Shown here: positions 48,329 to 60,629 of the stretch, one piece after another
Layout of the letters: each line of letters begins with the position of its first letter
Numbering within the stretch: position 1 is the first letter of the stretch
NCBI GenBank assembly: GCA_030035585.1
Contig: CM057463.1
Span: 141,206,736-141,270,735, forward strand
From: Dugong dugon
Lineage: Eukaryota; Chordata; Mammalia; Sirenia; Dugongidae
Direction of reading: 5' to 3'
DNA: 64,000 bases
The notes under the pieces: generated by a model
The model's input: only the letters and a program-made list of their open reading frames with translations
Database searches by the model: none
Told to the model about the DNA's origin: nothing
Translations under genes and position numbers: made by a program

Positions 48329-50376
48329 TTGAAGGAGAACGATGTGTTTTCCTATGTCTTTCATGTGGTGAATGGGGAACTTACAATTGCTGCTAACAAA
48401 ATTTCTACTCAGCACAACTACGGTTTTGCCTCCTTTGCGTTTCAGAATGGGATAAACGCGGTTTCTCTTCTCCTTTAGCGATACCGTGTGTAAAGCCCTA
48501 TTCTCAGCTTCGCAGCACAGAATGCCTCGAGGAATGCATGCTGTAAAGTCTGAACGGCTTCAACTACTTGAAAGGGAGAAAAGTCATACGCTTTATCCAG
48601 GTAGACAATGCACAGGCAACTTTCTTAGGCATGTAACACAGAGGGACTTTCCAACACAGAAAGTGAATCGTGCTCCGTTCCTCCCCAGACTGAGAGCAAC
48701 AAGCTCTTGCTTTCTCTTTCAGGCAGGGAAGAAGCTACATGCTCGTGTTAGGCACACAAGCTTTAGTCAGCAAATCGGAACCTCTTCTATTGTCCTCTAG
48801 CTGTCTACCTGTCTGGCTTTGAAAGCCAACAGTACCTTCATTCACTGGTACGCAAACTTCCCTTAGAAACCCAGAGGTTACAAATACTTGCTGGGCCTGC
48901 ACTCTCCAGCCTTCTCCCACTCAGAGAACATTGGCGAAAGCAGCTTTGCTGGGCGGACTCTTTCCTCTAAGAAAACTGAAAACTTAAGTAGATTCAGTTA
49001 AGCAGCTTGAAGGAGAACCTTGTATTTTCCTATGTCTTTCATGTGGTGAATGGGGAACTTAGAATTGCTGCTAACAAAGTTTCTACTCAGCACAACTACG
49101 GTTTTGCCTTCTTCGCGTTCCAGAATGGGAGAAACGCGGTTTCCTTCTCCTTTAGCGGTACCGTCTGTAAAGCCCTAATCTCAGCTTCGCAGCACAGAAT
49201 GCCTCCCGGATTGATGGAAAGTCTGAACGGCTTCAACTACTTGAAAGGGAGAAAAGTCATACGCTTTATTCAGGTAGACAATGCACAGGCAACTTTCTTA
49301 GGCATGTAACCCAGAGGGACTTTCCAACACAGAAAGTGAATCGTGCTCCGTTCCTCCCCAGACTGAGAGCAACAAGCGCTTGCTTTCTCTTTCAGGCAGG
49401 GAAGAAGCTACAGGCTCCTGTAAAGCATACAAGCTTTAGTCAGCAAAACTGAACCTCTTCTGCTGTCCTCTAGCTGAAGGCAGACAATCTGCCTGTTTGG
49501 CTTTGAAAGCCAGTAATACCTTCATTCCCTGGTATGCGAAATTCCCTTGGAAATCCAGGGGATTCAAATACTTGCTAGGCCTGCACTCTCCAGCCTTCTC
49601 CCACTCAGGGAACATTGGAGAAAGCAGCTTGTGCTGGGCAGACTCTTTCTTGTAACAAAACTGAAAACTTAAGTAGATTCAGTTAAGCAGCTTGAAGGAG
49701 AAGGCTGTCTTTTGCTTTCTCTTTCATATGGTGAATAGGAAACTAAAACTCACTGCTAACAAATGTTTTACTCAGGAGAAGTACGGTTTTGCCTCGTTAG
49801 CCTTCCAGAATGGGAGAAACGCGGTTTCTCTTCTCCTTTAGCGATACCGTGTGTAAAGCCCTATTCTCAGCTTCGCAGCACAGAATGCCTCGAGGAATGC
49901 TGGAAAGTCTGAACGGCTTCAACTACTTGAAAGGGAGAAAAGTCATACGCTTTATCCACGTAGACAATGCACAGGCAACTTTCTTAGGCATGTAACCCAG
50001 AGGGACTTTCCAACACAGAAAGTGAATCGTGCTCCGTTCCTCCCCAGACTGAGAGCAACAAGCTCTTGCTTTCTCTTTCAGGCAGGGAAGAAGCTACATG
50101 CTCGTGTTAGGCACACAAGCTATAGTCAGCAAATCTGAACCTCTTCTATTGTCCTCTAGCTGAAGGCACACAATCTACCTGTCTGGCTTTGAAAGCCAAC
50201 AGTACCATCATTCCCTGGCATGCAAACTTCCCTTAGAAACCCAGGGGATACAAATACTTGCTGGGCCTGCACCGTCCAGCCTTCTCCCACTCAGAGAACA
50301 TTGGAGAAAGCAGCTTTGCTGGGCGGACTCTTTCCTCTAAGAAAACTGAAAACTTAAGTAGATTCAGTTAAGCAGC
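48329..50376 (+). repeat. HOR unit A*-B-C, 2048 bp
   Basis: A* 48329-49006 shares ACGATGTG, GCGTTTCAG and GCTGTAAAG with the copy at 39427 and adds CCTTTGCG (change at 48436). B 49007-49691 (AAGCGCTTG), C 49692-50376. Confidence 0.95.
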
Positions 50377-52429
50377 TTGAAGGAGAACGCTGTATTTTCC
50401 TATGTCTTTCATGTGGTGAATGGGGAACTTACAATTGCTGCTAACAAAATTTCTACTCAGCACAACTACGGTTTTGCCTCCTTCGCGTTCCAGAATGGGA
50501 TAAACGCGGTTTCTCTTCTCCTTTAGCGATACCGTGTGTAAAGCCCTATTCTCAGCTTCGCAGCACAGAATGCCTCGAGGAATGCATGCTGGAAAGTCTG
50601 AACGGCTTCAACTACTTGAAAGGGAGAAAAGTCATACGCTTTATCCAGGTAGGCAATGCACAGGCAACTTTCTTAGGCATGTAACACAGAGGGACTTTCC
50701 AACACAGAAAGTGAATCGTGCTCCGTTCCTCCCCAGACTGAGAGCAACAAGCTCTTGCTTTCTCTTTCAGGCAGGGAAGAAGCTACATGCTCGTGTTAGG
50801 CACACAAGCTTTAGTCAGCAAATCGGAACCTCTTCTATTGTCCTCTAGCTGTCTACCTGTCTGGCTTTGAAAGCCAACAGTACCATCATTCCCTGACATG
50901 CAAACTTCCCTTAGAAACCCAGAGGTTACAAATACTTGCTGGGCCTGCACTCTCCAGCCTTCTCCCACTCAGAGAACATTGGCGAAAGCAGCTTTGCTGG
51001 GCGGACTCTTTCCTCTAAGAAAACTGAAAACTTAAGTAGATTCAGTTAAGCAGCTTGAAGGAGAACCTTGTATTTTCCTATGTCTTTCATGTGGTGAATG
51101 GGGAACTTAGAATTGCTGCTAACAAAGTTTCTACTCAGCACAACTACGGTTTTGCCTTCTTCGCGTTCCAGAATGGGAGAAACGCGGTTTCCTTCTCCTT
51201 TAGCGGTACCGTCTGTAAAGCCCTAATCTCAGCTTCGCAGCACAGAATGCCTCCCGGATTGATGGAAAGTCTGAACGGCTTCAACTACTTGAAAGGGAGA
51301 AAAGTCATACGCTTTATTCAGGTAGACAATGCACAGGCAACTTTCTTAGGCATGTAACCCAGAGGGACTTTCCAACACAGAAAGTGAATCGTGCTCCGTT
51401 CCTCCCCAGACTGAGAGCAACAAGCGCTTGCTTTCTCTTTCAGGCAGGGAAGAAGCTACAGGCTCCTGTAAAGCATACAAGCTTTAGTCAGCAAAACTGA
51501 ACCTCTTCTGCTGTCCTCTAGCTGAAGGCAGACAATCTGCCTGTTTGGCTTTGAAAGCCAGTAATACCTTCATTCCCTGGTATGCGAAATTCCCTTGGAA
51601 ATCCAGGGGATTCAAATACTTGCTAGGCCTGCACTCTCCAGCCTTCTCCCACTCAGGGAACATTGGAGAAAGCAGCTTGTGCTGGGCAGACTCTTTCTTG
51701 TAACAAAACTGAAAACTTAAGTAGATTCAGTTAAGCAGCTTGAAGGAGAAGGCTGTCTTTTGCTTTCTCTTTCATATGGTGAATAGGAAACTAAAACTCA
51801 CTGCTAACAAATGTTTTACTCAGGAGAAGTACGGTTTTGCCTCGTTAGCCTTCCAGAATGGGATAAACGCGGTTTCTCTTCTCCTTTAGCGATACCGTGT
51901 GTAAAGCCCTATTCTCAGCTTCGCAGCACAGAATGCCTCGAGGAATGCATGCTGGAAAGTCTAAACGGCTTCAACTACTTGAAAGGGAGAAAAGTCATAC
52001 GCTTTATCCAGGTAGACAATGCACAGGCAACTTTCTTAGGCATGTAACCCAGAGGGACTTTCCAACACAGAAAGTGAATCGTGCTCCGTTCCTCCCCAGA
52101 CTGAGAGCAACAAGCTCTTGCTTTCTCTTTCAGGCAGGGAAGAAGCTACAGGCTCCTGTAAAGCATACAAGCTTTAGTCAGCAAAACTGAACCTCTTCTG
52201 CTGTCCTCTAGCTGAAGGCAGACAATCTGCCTGTTTGGCTTTGAAAGCCAGTAATACCTTCATTCCCTGGTATGCGAAATTCCCTTGGAAATCCAGGGGA
52301 TTCAAATACTTGCTAGGCCTGCACTCTCCAGCCTTCTCCCACTCAGGGAACATTGGAGAAAGCAGCTTGTGCTGGGCAGACTCTTTCTTGTAACAAAACT
52401 GAAAACTTAAGTAGATTCAGTTAAGCAGC
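50377..52429 (+). repeat. HOR unit A-B-C(t3), 2053 bp
   Basis: A 50377-51054 (t1b), B 51055-51739 (AAGCGCTTG), C/A(t3) 51740-52429. This last copy has GGGATAAACG like its relatives but an intact GGGACTTTCC, plus a private change at 51963 (GTCTAAACGG). Confidence 0.95.
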
Positions 52430-54477
52430 TTGAAGGAGAAGGCTGTCTTTTGCTTTCTCTTTCATATGGTGAATAGGAAACTAAAACTCACTGCTAACAA
52501 ATGTTTTACTCAGGAGAAGTACGGTTTTGCCTCGTTAGCCTTCCAGAATGGGAGAAACGCGGTTTCTCTTCTCCTTTAGCGATACCGTGTGTAAAGCCCT
52601 ATTCTCAGCTTCGCAGCACAGAATGCCTCGAGGAATGCATGCTGGAAAGTCTGAACGGCTTCAACTACTTGAAAGGGAGAAAAGTCATACGCTTTATCCA
52701 GGTAGACAATGCACAGGCAACTTTCTTAGGCATGTAACACAGAGGGACTTTCCAACACAGAAAGTGAATCGTGCTCCGTTCCTCCCCAGACTGAGAGCAA
52801 CAAGCTCTTGCTTTCTCTTTCAGGCAGGGAAGAAGCTACATGCTCGTGTTAGGCACACAAGCTTTAGTCAGCAAATCGGAACCTCTTCTATTGTCCTCTA
52901 GCTGTCTACCTGTCTGGCTTTGAAAGCCAACAGTACCATCATTCCCTGGCATGCAAACTTCCCTTAGAAACCCAGGGGATACAAATACTTGCTGGGCCTG
53001 CACCGTCCAGCCTTCTCCCACTCAGAGAACATTGGAGAAAGCAGCTTTGCTGGGCGGACTCTTTCCTCTAAGAAAACTGAAAACTTAAGTAGATTCAGTT
53101 AAGCAGCTTGAAGGAGAACCTTGTATTTTCCTATGTCTTTCATGTGGTGAATGGGGAACTTAGAATTGCTGCTAACAAAGTTTCTACTCAGCACAACTAC
53201 GGTTTTGCCTTCTTCGCGTTCCAGAATGGGAGAAACGCGGTTTCCTTCTCCTTTAGCGGTACCGTCTGTAAAGCCCTAATCTCAGCTTCGCAGCACAGAA
53301 TGCCTCCCGGATTGATGGAAAGTCTGAACGGCTTCAACTACTTGAAAGGGAGAAAAGTCATACGCTTTATTCAGGTAGACAATGCACAGGCAACTTTCTT
53401 AGGCATGTAACCCAGAGGGACTTTCCAACACAGAAAGTGAATCGTGCTCCGTTCCTCCCCAGACTGAGAGCAACAAGCTCTTGCTTTCTCTTTCAGGCAG
53501 GGAAGAAGCTACAGGCTCCTGTAAAGCATACAAGCTTTAGTCAGCAAAACTGAACCTCTTCTGCTGTCCTCTAGCTGAAGGCAGACAATCTGCCTGTTTG
53601 GCTTTGAAAGCCAGTAATACCTTCATTCCCTGGTATGCGAAATTCCCTTGGAAATCCAGGGGATTCAAATACTTGCTAGGCCTGCACTCTCCAGCCTTCT
53701 CCCACTCAGGGAACATTGGAGAAAGCAGCTTGTGCTGGGCAGACTCTTTCTTGTAACAAAACTGAAAACTTAAGTAGATTCAGTTAAGCAGCTTGAAGGA
53801 GAAGGCTGTCTTTTGCTTTCTCTTTCATATGGTGAATAGGAAACTAAAACTCACTGCTAACAAATGTTTTACTCAGGAGAAGTACGGTTTTGCCTCGTTA
53901 GCCTTCCAGAATGGGAGAAACGCGGTTTCTCTTCTCCTTTAGCGATACCGTGTGTAAAGCCCTATTCTCAGCTTCGCAGCACAGAATGCCTCGAGGAATG
54001 CTGGAAAGTCTGAACGGCTTCAACTACTTGAAAGGGAGAAAAGTCATACGCTTTATCCACGTAGACAATGCACAGGCAACTTTCTTAGGCATGTAACACA
54101 GAGGGACTTTCCAACACAGAAAGTGAATCGTGCTCCGTTCCTCCCCAGACTGAGAGCAACAAGCTCTTGCTTTCTCTTTCAGGCAGGGAAGAAGCTACAT
54201 GCTCGTGTTAGGCACACAAGCTATAGTCAGCAAATCTGAACCTCTTCTATTGTCCTCTAGCTGAAGGCACACAATCTACCTGTCTGGCTTTGAAAGCCAA
54301 CAGTACCATCATTCCCTGGCATGCAAACTTCCCTTAGAAACCCAGGGGATACAAATACTTGCTGGGCCTGCACCGTCCAGCCTTCTCCCACTCAGAGAAC
54401 ATTGGCGAAAGCAGCTTTGCTGGGCGGACTCTTTCCTCTAAGAAAACTGAAAACTTAAGTAGATTCAGTTAAGCAGC
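52430..54477 (+). repeat. HOR unit C/A(t1)-B-C, 2048 bp
   Basis: 52430-53107 C head, A-like middle, t1a; B 53108-53792; C 53793-54477. Fourth copy of this configuration after those at 25050, 31199 and 43528; the related copy at 5219 carries the 4-bp deletion. Confidence 0.95.
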
Positions 54478-56529
54478 TTGAAGGAGAACGCTGTATTTTC
54501 CTATGTCTTTAATGTGGTGAATGGGGAACTTACAATTGCTGCTAACAAAGTTTCTACTCAGCACAACTACGGTTTTGCCTCCTTCGCGTTCCAGAATGGG
54601 ATAAACGCGGTTTCTCTTCTCCTTTAGCGATACCGTGTGTAAAGCCCTATTCTCAGCTTCGCAGCACAGAATGCCTCGAGGAATGCATGCTGGAAAGTCT
54701 GAACGGCTTCAACTACTTGAAAGGGAGAAAAGTCATACGCTTTATCCAGGTAGACAATGCACAGGCAACTTTCTTAGGCATGTAACACAGAGGGACTTTC
54801 CAACACAGAAAGTGAATCGTGCTCCGTTCCTCCCCAGACTGAGAGCAACAAGCTCTTGCTTTCTCTTTCAGGCAGGGAAGAAGCTACATGCTCGTGTTAG
54901 GCACACAAGCTTTAGTCAGCAAATCGGAACCTCTTCTATTGTCCTCTAGCTGTCTACCTGTCTGGCTTTGAAAGCCAACAGTACCATCATTCCCTGGCAT
55001 GCAAACTTCCCTTAGAAACCCAGGGGATACAAATACTTGCTGGGCCTGCACCGTCCAGCCTTCTCCCACTCAGAGAACATTGGCGAAAGCAGCTTTGCTG
55101 GGCGGACTCTTTCCTCTAAGAAAACTGAAAACTTAAGTAGATTCAGTTAAGCAGCTTGAAGGAGAACCTTGTATTTTCCTATGTCTTTCATGTGGTGAAT
55201 GGGGAACTTAGAATTGCTGCTAACAAAGTTTCTACTCAGCACAACTACGGTTTTGCCTTCTTCGCGTTCCAGAATGGGAGAAACGCGGTTTCCTTCTCCT
55301 TTAGCGGTACCGTCTGTAAAGCCCTAATCTCAGCTTCGCAGCACAGAATGCCTCCCGGATTGATGGAAAGTCTGAACGGCTTCAACTACTTGAAAGGGAG
55401 AAAAGTCATACGCTTTATTCAGGTAGACAATGCACAGGCAACTTTCTTAGGCATGTAACCCAGAGGGACTTTCCAACACAGAAAGTGAATCGTGCTCCGT
55501 TCCTCCCCAGACTGAGAGCAACAAGCTCTTGCTTTCTCTTTCAGGCAGGGAAGAAGCTACAGGCTCCTGTAAAGCATACAAGCTTTAGTCAGCAAAACTG
55601 AACCTCTTCTGCTGTCCTCTAGCTGAAGGCAGACAATCTGCCTGTTTGGCTTTGAAAGCCAGTAATACCTTCATTCCCTGGTATGCGAAATTCCCTTGGA
55701 AATCCAGGGGATTCAAATACTTGCTAGGCCTGCACTCTCCAGCCTTCTCCCACTCAGGGAACATTGGAGAAAGCAGCTTGTGCTGGGCAGACTCTTTCTT
55801 GTAACAAAACTGAAAACTTAAGTAGATTCAGTTAAGCAGCTTGAAGGAGAAGGCTGTCTTTTGCTTTCTCTTTCATATGGTGAATAGGAAACTAAAACTC
55901 ACTGCTAACAAATGTTTTACTCAGGAGAAGTACGGTTTTGCCTCGTTAGCCTTCCAGAATGGGAGAAACGCGGTTTCTCTTCTCCTTTAGCGATACCGTG
56001 TGTAAAGCCCTATTCTCAGCTTCGCAGCACAGAATGCCTCGAGGAATGCATGCTGGAAAGTCTGAACGGCTTCAACTACTTGAAAGGGAGAAAAGTCATA
56101 CGCTTTATCCACGTAGACAATGCACAGGCAACTTTCTTAGGCATGTAACCCAGAGGGACTTTCCAACACAGAAAGTGAATCGTGCTCCGTTCCTCCCCAG
56201 ACTGAGAGCAACAAGCTCTTGCTTTCTCTTTCAGGCAGGGAAGAAGCTACATGCTCGTGTTAGGCACACAAGCTATAGTCAGCAAATCTGAACCTCTTCT
56301 ATTGTCCTCTAGCTGAAGGCACACAATCTACCTGTCTGGCTTTGAAAGCCAACAGTACCATCATTCCCTGGCATGCAAACTTCCCTTAGAAACCCAGGGG
56401 ATACAAATACTTGCTGGGCCTGCACCGTCCAGCCTTCTCCCACTCAGAGAACATTGGCGAAAGCAGCTTTGCTGGGCGGACTCTTTCCTCTAAGAAAACT
56501 GAAAACTTAAGTAGATTCAGTTAAGCAGC
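54478..56529 (+). repeat. HOR unit A-B-C', 2052 bp
   Basis: A 54478-55155 (TTTAATGTGG, t1a), B 55156-55840, C' 55841-56529. This C' has the extra ATGC but retains the C-type CCACGTAG, so the converted patch is shorter than in the C' copies of the left half. The same form occurs at 57893 and 61993. Confidence 0.95.
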
Positions 56530-58581
56530 TTGAAGGAGAACGATGTGTTTTCCTATGTCTTTCATGTGGTGAATGGGGAACTTACAATTGCTGCTAACAA
56601 AATTTCTACTCAGCACAACTACGGTTTTGCCTCCTTCGCGTTTCAGAATGGGATAAACGCGGTTTCTCTTCTCCTTTAGCGATACCGTGTGTAAAGCCCT
56701 ATTCTCAGCTTCGCAGCACAGAATGCCTCGAGGAATGCATGCTGGAAAGTCTGAACGGCTTCAACTACTTGAAAGGGAGAAAAGTCATACGCTTTATCCA
56801 GGTAGACAATGCACAGGCAACTTTCTTAGGCATGTAACACAGAGGGACTTTCCAACACAGAAAGTGAATCGTGCTCCGTTCCTCCCCAGACTGAGAGCAA
56901 CAAGCTCTTGCTTTCTCTTTCAGGCAGGGAAGAAGCTACATGGTCGTGTTAGGCACACAAGCTTTAGTCAGCAAATCGGAACCTCTTCTATTGTCCTCTA
57001 GCTGTCTACCTGTCTGGCTTTGAAAGCCAACAGTACCATCATTCCCTGGCATGCAAACTTCCCTTAGAAACCCAGGGGATACAAATACTTGCTGGGCCTG
57101 CACCGTCCAGCCTTCTCCCACTCAGAGAACATTGGCGAAAGCAGCTTTGCTGGGCGGACTCTTTCCTCTAAGAAAACTGAAAACTTAAGTAGATTCAGTT
57201 AAGCAGCTTGAAGGAGAACCTTGTATTTTCCTATGTCTTTCATGTGGTGAATGGGGAACTTAGAATTGCTGCTAACAAAGTTTCTACTCAGCACAACTAC
57301 GGTTTTGCCTTCTTCGCGTTCCAGAATGGGAGAAACGCGGTTTCCTTCTCCTTTAGCGGTACCGTCTGTAAAGCCCTAATCTCAGCTTCGCAGCACAGAA
57401 TGCCTCCCGGATTGATGGAAAGTCTGAACGGCTTCAACTACTTGAAAGGGAGAAAAGTCATACGCTTTATTCAGGTAGACAATGCACAGGCAACTTTCTT
57501 AGGCATGTAACCCAGAGGGACTTTCCAACACAGAAAGTGAATCGTGCTCCGTTCCTCCCCAGACTGAGAGCAACAAGCTCTTGCTTTCTCTTTCAGGCAG
57601 GGAAGAAGCTACAGGCTCCTGTAAAGCATACAAGCTTTAGTCAGCAAAACTGAACCTCTTCTGCTGTCCTCTAGCTGAAGGCAGACAATCTGCCTGTTTG
57701 GCTTTGAAAGCCAGTAATACCTTCATTCCCTGGTATGCGAAATTCCCTTGGAAATCCAGGGGATTCAAATACTTGCTAGGCCTGCACTCTCCAGCCTTCT
57801 CCCACTCAGGGAACATTGGAGAAAGCAGCTTGTGCTGGGCAGACTCTTTCTTGTAACAAAACTGAAAACTTAAGTAGATTCAGTTAAGCAGCTTGAAGGA
57901 GAAGGCTGTCTTTTGCTTTCTCTTTCATATGGTGAATAGGAAACTAAAACTCACTGCTAACAAATGTTTTACTCAGGAGAAGTACGGTTTTGCCTCGTTA
58001 GCCTTCCAGAATGGGAGAAACGCGGTTTCTCTTCTCCTTTAGCGATACCGTGTGTAAAGCCCTATTCTCAGCTTCGCAGCACAGAATGCCTCGAGGAATG
58101 CATGCTGGAAAGTCTGAACGGCTTCAACTACTTGAAAGGGAGAAAAGTCATACGCTTTATCCACGTAGACAATGCACAGGCAACTTTCTTAGGCATGTAA
58201 CACAGAGGGACTTTCCAACACAGAAAGTGAATCGTGCTCCGTTCCTCCCCAGACTGAGAGCAACAAGCTCTTGCTTTCTCTTTCAGGCAGGGAAGAAGCT
58301 ACATGCTCGTGTTAGGCACACAAGCTATAGTCAGCAAATCTGAACCTCTTCTATTGTCCTCTAGCTGAAGGCACACAATCTACCTGTCTGGCTTTGAAAG
58401 CCAACAGTACCATCATTCCCTGGCATGCAAACTTCCCTTAGAAACCCAGGGGATACAAATACTTGCTGGGCCTGCACCGTCCAGCCTTCTCCCACTCAGA
58501 GAACATTGGCGAAAGCAGCTTTGCTGGGCGGACTCTTTCCTCTAAGAAAACTGAAAACTTAAGTAGATTCAGTTAAGCAGC
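56530..58581 (+). repeat. HOR unit A*-B-C', 2052 bp
   Basis: A* 56530-57207 (ACGATGTG, GCGTTTCAG, normal GCTGGAAAG, t1a, private change at 56943), B 57208-57892, C' 57893-58581 with CCACGTAG. Confidence 0.95.
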
Positions 58582-60629
58582 TTGAAGGAGAACGATGTGT
58601 TTTCCTATGTCTTTCATGTGGTGAATGGGGAACTTACAATTGCTGCTAACAAAATTTCTACTCAGCACAACTACGGTTTTGCCTCCTTCGCGTTTCAGAA
58701 TGGGATAAACGCGGTTTCTCTTCTCCTTTAGCGATACCGTGTGTAAAGCCCTATTCTCAGCTTCGCAGCACAGAATGCCTCGAGGAATGCATGCTGGAAA
58801 GTCTGAACGGCTTCAACTACTTGAAAGGGAGAAAAGTCATACGCTTTATCCAGGTAGACAATGCACAGGCAACTTTCTTAGGCATGTAACACAGAGGGAC
58901 TTTCCAACACAGAAAGTGAATCGTGCTCCGTTCCTCCCCAGACTGAGAGCAACAAGCTCTTGCTTTCTCTTTCAGGCAGGGAAGAAGCTACATGCTCGTG
59001 TTAGGCACACAAGCTTTAGTCAGCAAATCGGAACCTCTTCTATTGTCCTCTAGCTGTCTACCTGTCTGGCTTTGAAAGCCAACAGTACCTTCATTCACTG
59101 GTACGCAAACTTCCCTTAGAAACCCAGAGGTTACAAATACTTGCTGGGCCTGCACTCTCCAGCCTTCTCCCACTCAGAGAACATTGGCGAAAGCAGCTTT
59201 GCTGGGCGGACTCTTTCCTCTAAGAAAACTGAAAACTTAAGTAGATTCAGTTAAGCAGCTTGAAGGAGAACCTTGTATTTTCCTATGTCTTTCATGTGGT
59301 GAATGGGGAACTTAGAATTGCTGCTAACAAAGTTTCTACTCAGCACAACTACGGTTTTGCCTTCTTCGCGTTCCAGAATGGGAGAAACGCGGTTTCCTTC
59401 TCCTTTAGCGGTACCGTCTGTAAAGCCCTAATCTCAGCTTCGCAGCACAGAATGCCTCCCGGATTGATGGAAAGTCTGAACGGCTTCAACTACTTGAAAG
59501 GGAGAAAAGTCATACGCTTTATTCAGGTAGACAATGCACAGGCAACTTTCTTAGGCATGTAACCCAGAGGGACTTTCCAACACAGAAAGTGAATCGTGCT
59601 CCGTTCCTCCCCAGACTGAGAGCAACAAGCTCTTGCTTTCTCTTTCAGGCAGGGAAGAAGCTACAGGCTCCTGTAAAGCATACAAGCTTTAGTCAGCAAA
59701 ACTGAACCTCTTCTGCTGTCCTCTAGCTGAAGGCAGACAATCTGCCTGTTTGGCTTTGAAAGCCAGTAATACCTTCATTCCCTGGTATGCGAAATTCCCT
59801 TGGAAATCCAGGGGATTCAAATACTTGCTAGGCCTGCACTCTCCAGCCTTCTCCCACTCAGGGAACATTGGAGAAAGCAGCTTGTGCTGGGCAGACTCTT
59901 TCTTGTAACAAAACTGAAAACTTAAGTAGATTCAGTTAAGCAGCTTGAAGGAGAAGGCTGTCTTTTGCTTTCTCTTTCATATGGTGAATAGGAAACTAAA
60001 ACTCACTGCTAACAAATGTTTTACTCAGGAGAAGTACGGTTTTGCCTCGTTAGCCTTGCAGAATGGGAGAAACGCGGTTTCTCTTCTCCTTTAGCGATAC
60101 CGTGTGTAAAGCCCTATTCTCAGCTTCGCAGCACAGAATGCCTCGAGGAATGCTGGAAAGTCTGAACGGCTTCAACTACTTGAAAGGGAGAAAAGTCATA
60201 CGCTTTATCCACGTAGACAATGCACAGGCAACTTTCTTAGGCATGTAACACAGAGGGACTTTCCAACACAGAAAGTGAATCGTGCTCCGTTCCTCCCCAG
60301 ACTGAGAGCAACAAGCTCTTGCTTTCTCTTTCAGGCAGGGAAGAAGCTACATGCTCGTGTTAGGCACACAAGCTATAGTCAGCAAATCTGAACCTCTTCT
60401 ATTGTCCTCTAGCTGAAGGCACACAATCTACCTGTCTGGCTTTGAAAGCCAACAGTACCATCATTCCCTGGCATGCAAACTTCCCTTAGAAACCCAGGGG
60501 ATACAAATACTTGCTGGGCCTGCACCGTCCAGCCTTCTCCCACTCAGAGAACATTGGCGAAAGCAGCTTTGCTGGGCGGACTCTTTCCTCTAAGAAAACT
60601 GAAAACTTAAGTAGATTCAGTTAAGCAGC
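58582..60629 (+). repeat. HOR unit A*-B-C, 2048 bp
   Basis: A* 58582-59259 (t1c), B 59260-59944, C 59945-60629. The C copy has a private change at 60058 (GCCTTGCAG). Confidence 0.95.
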
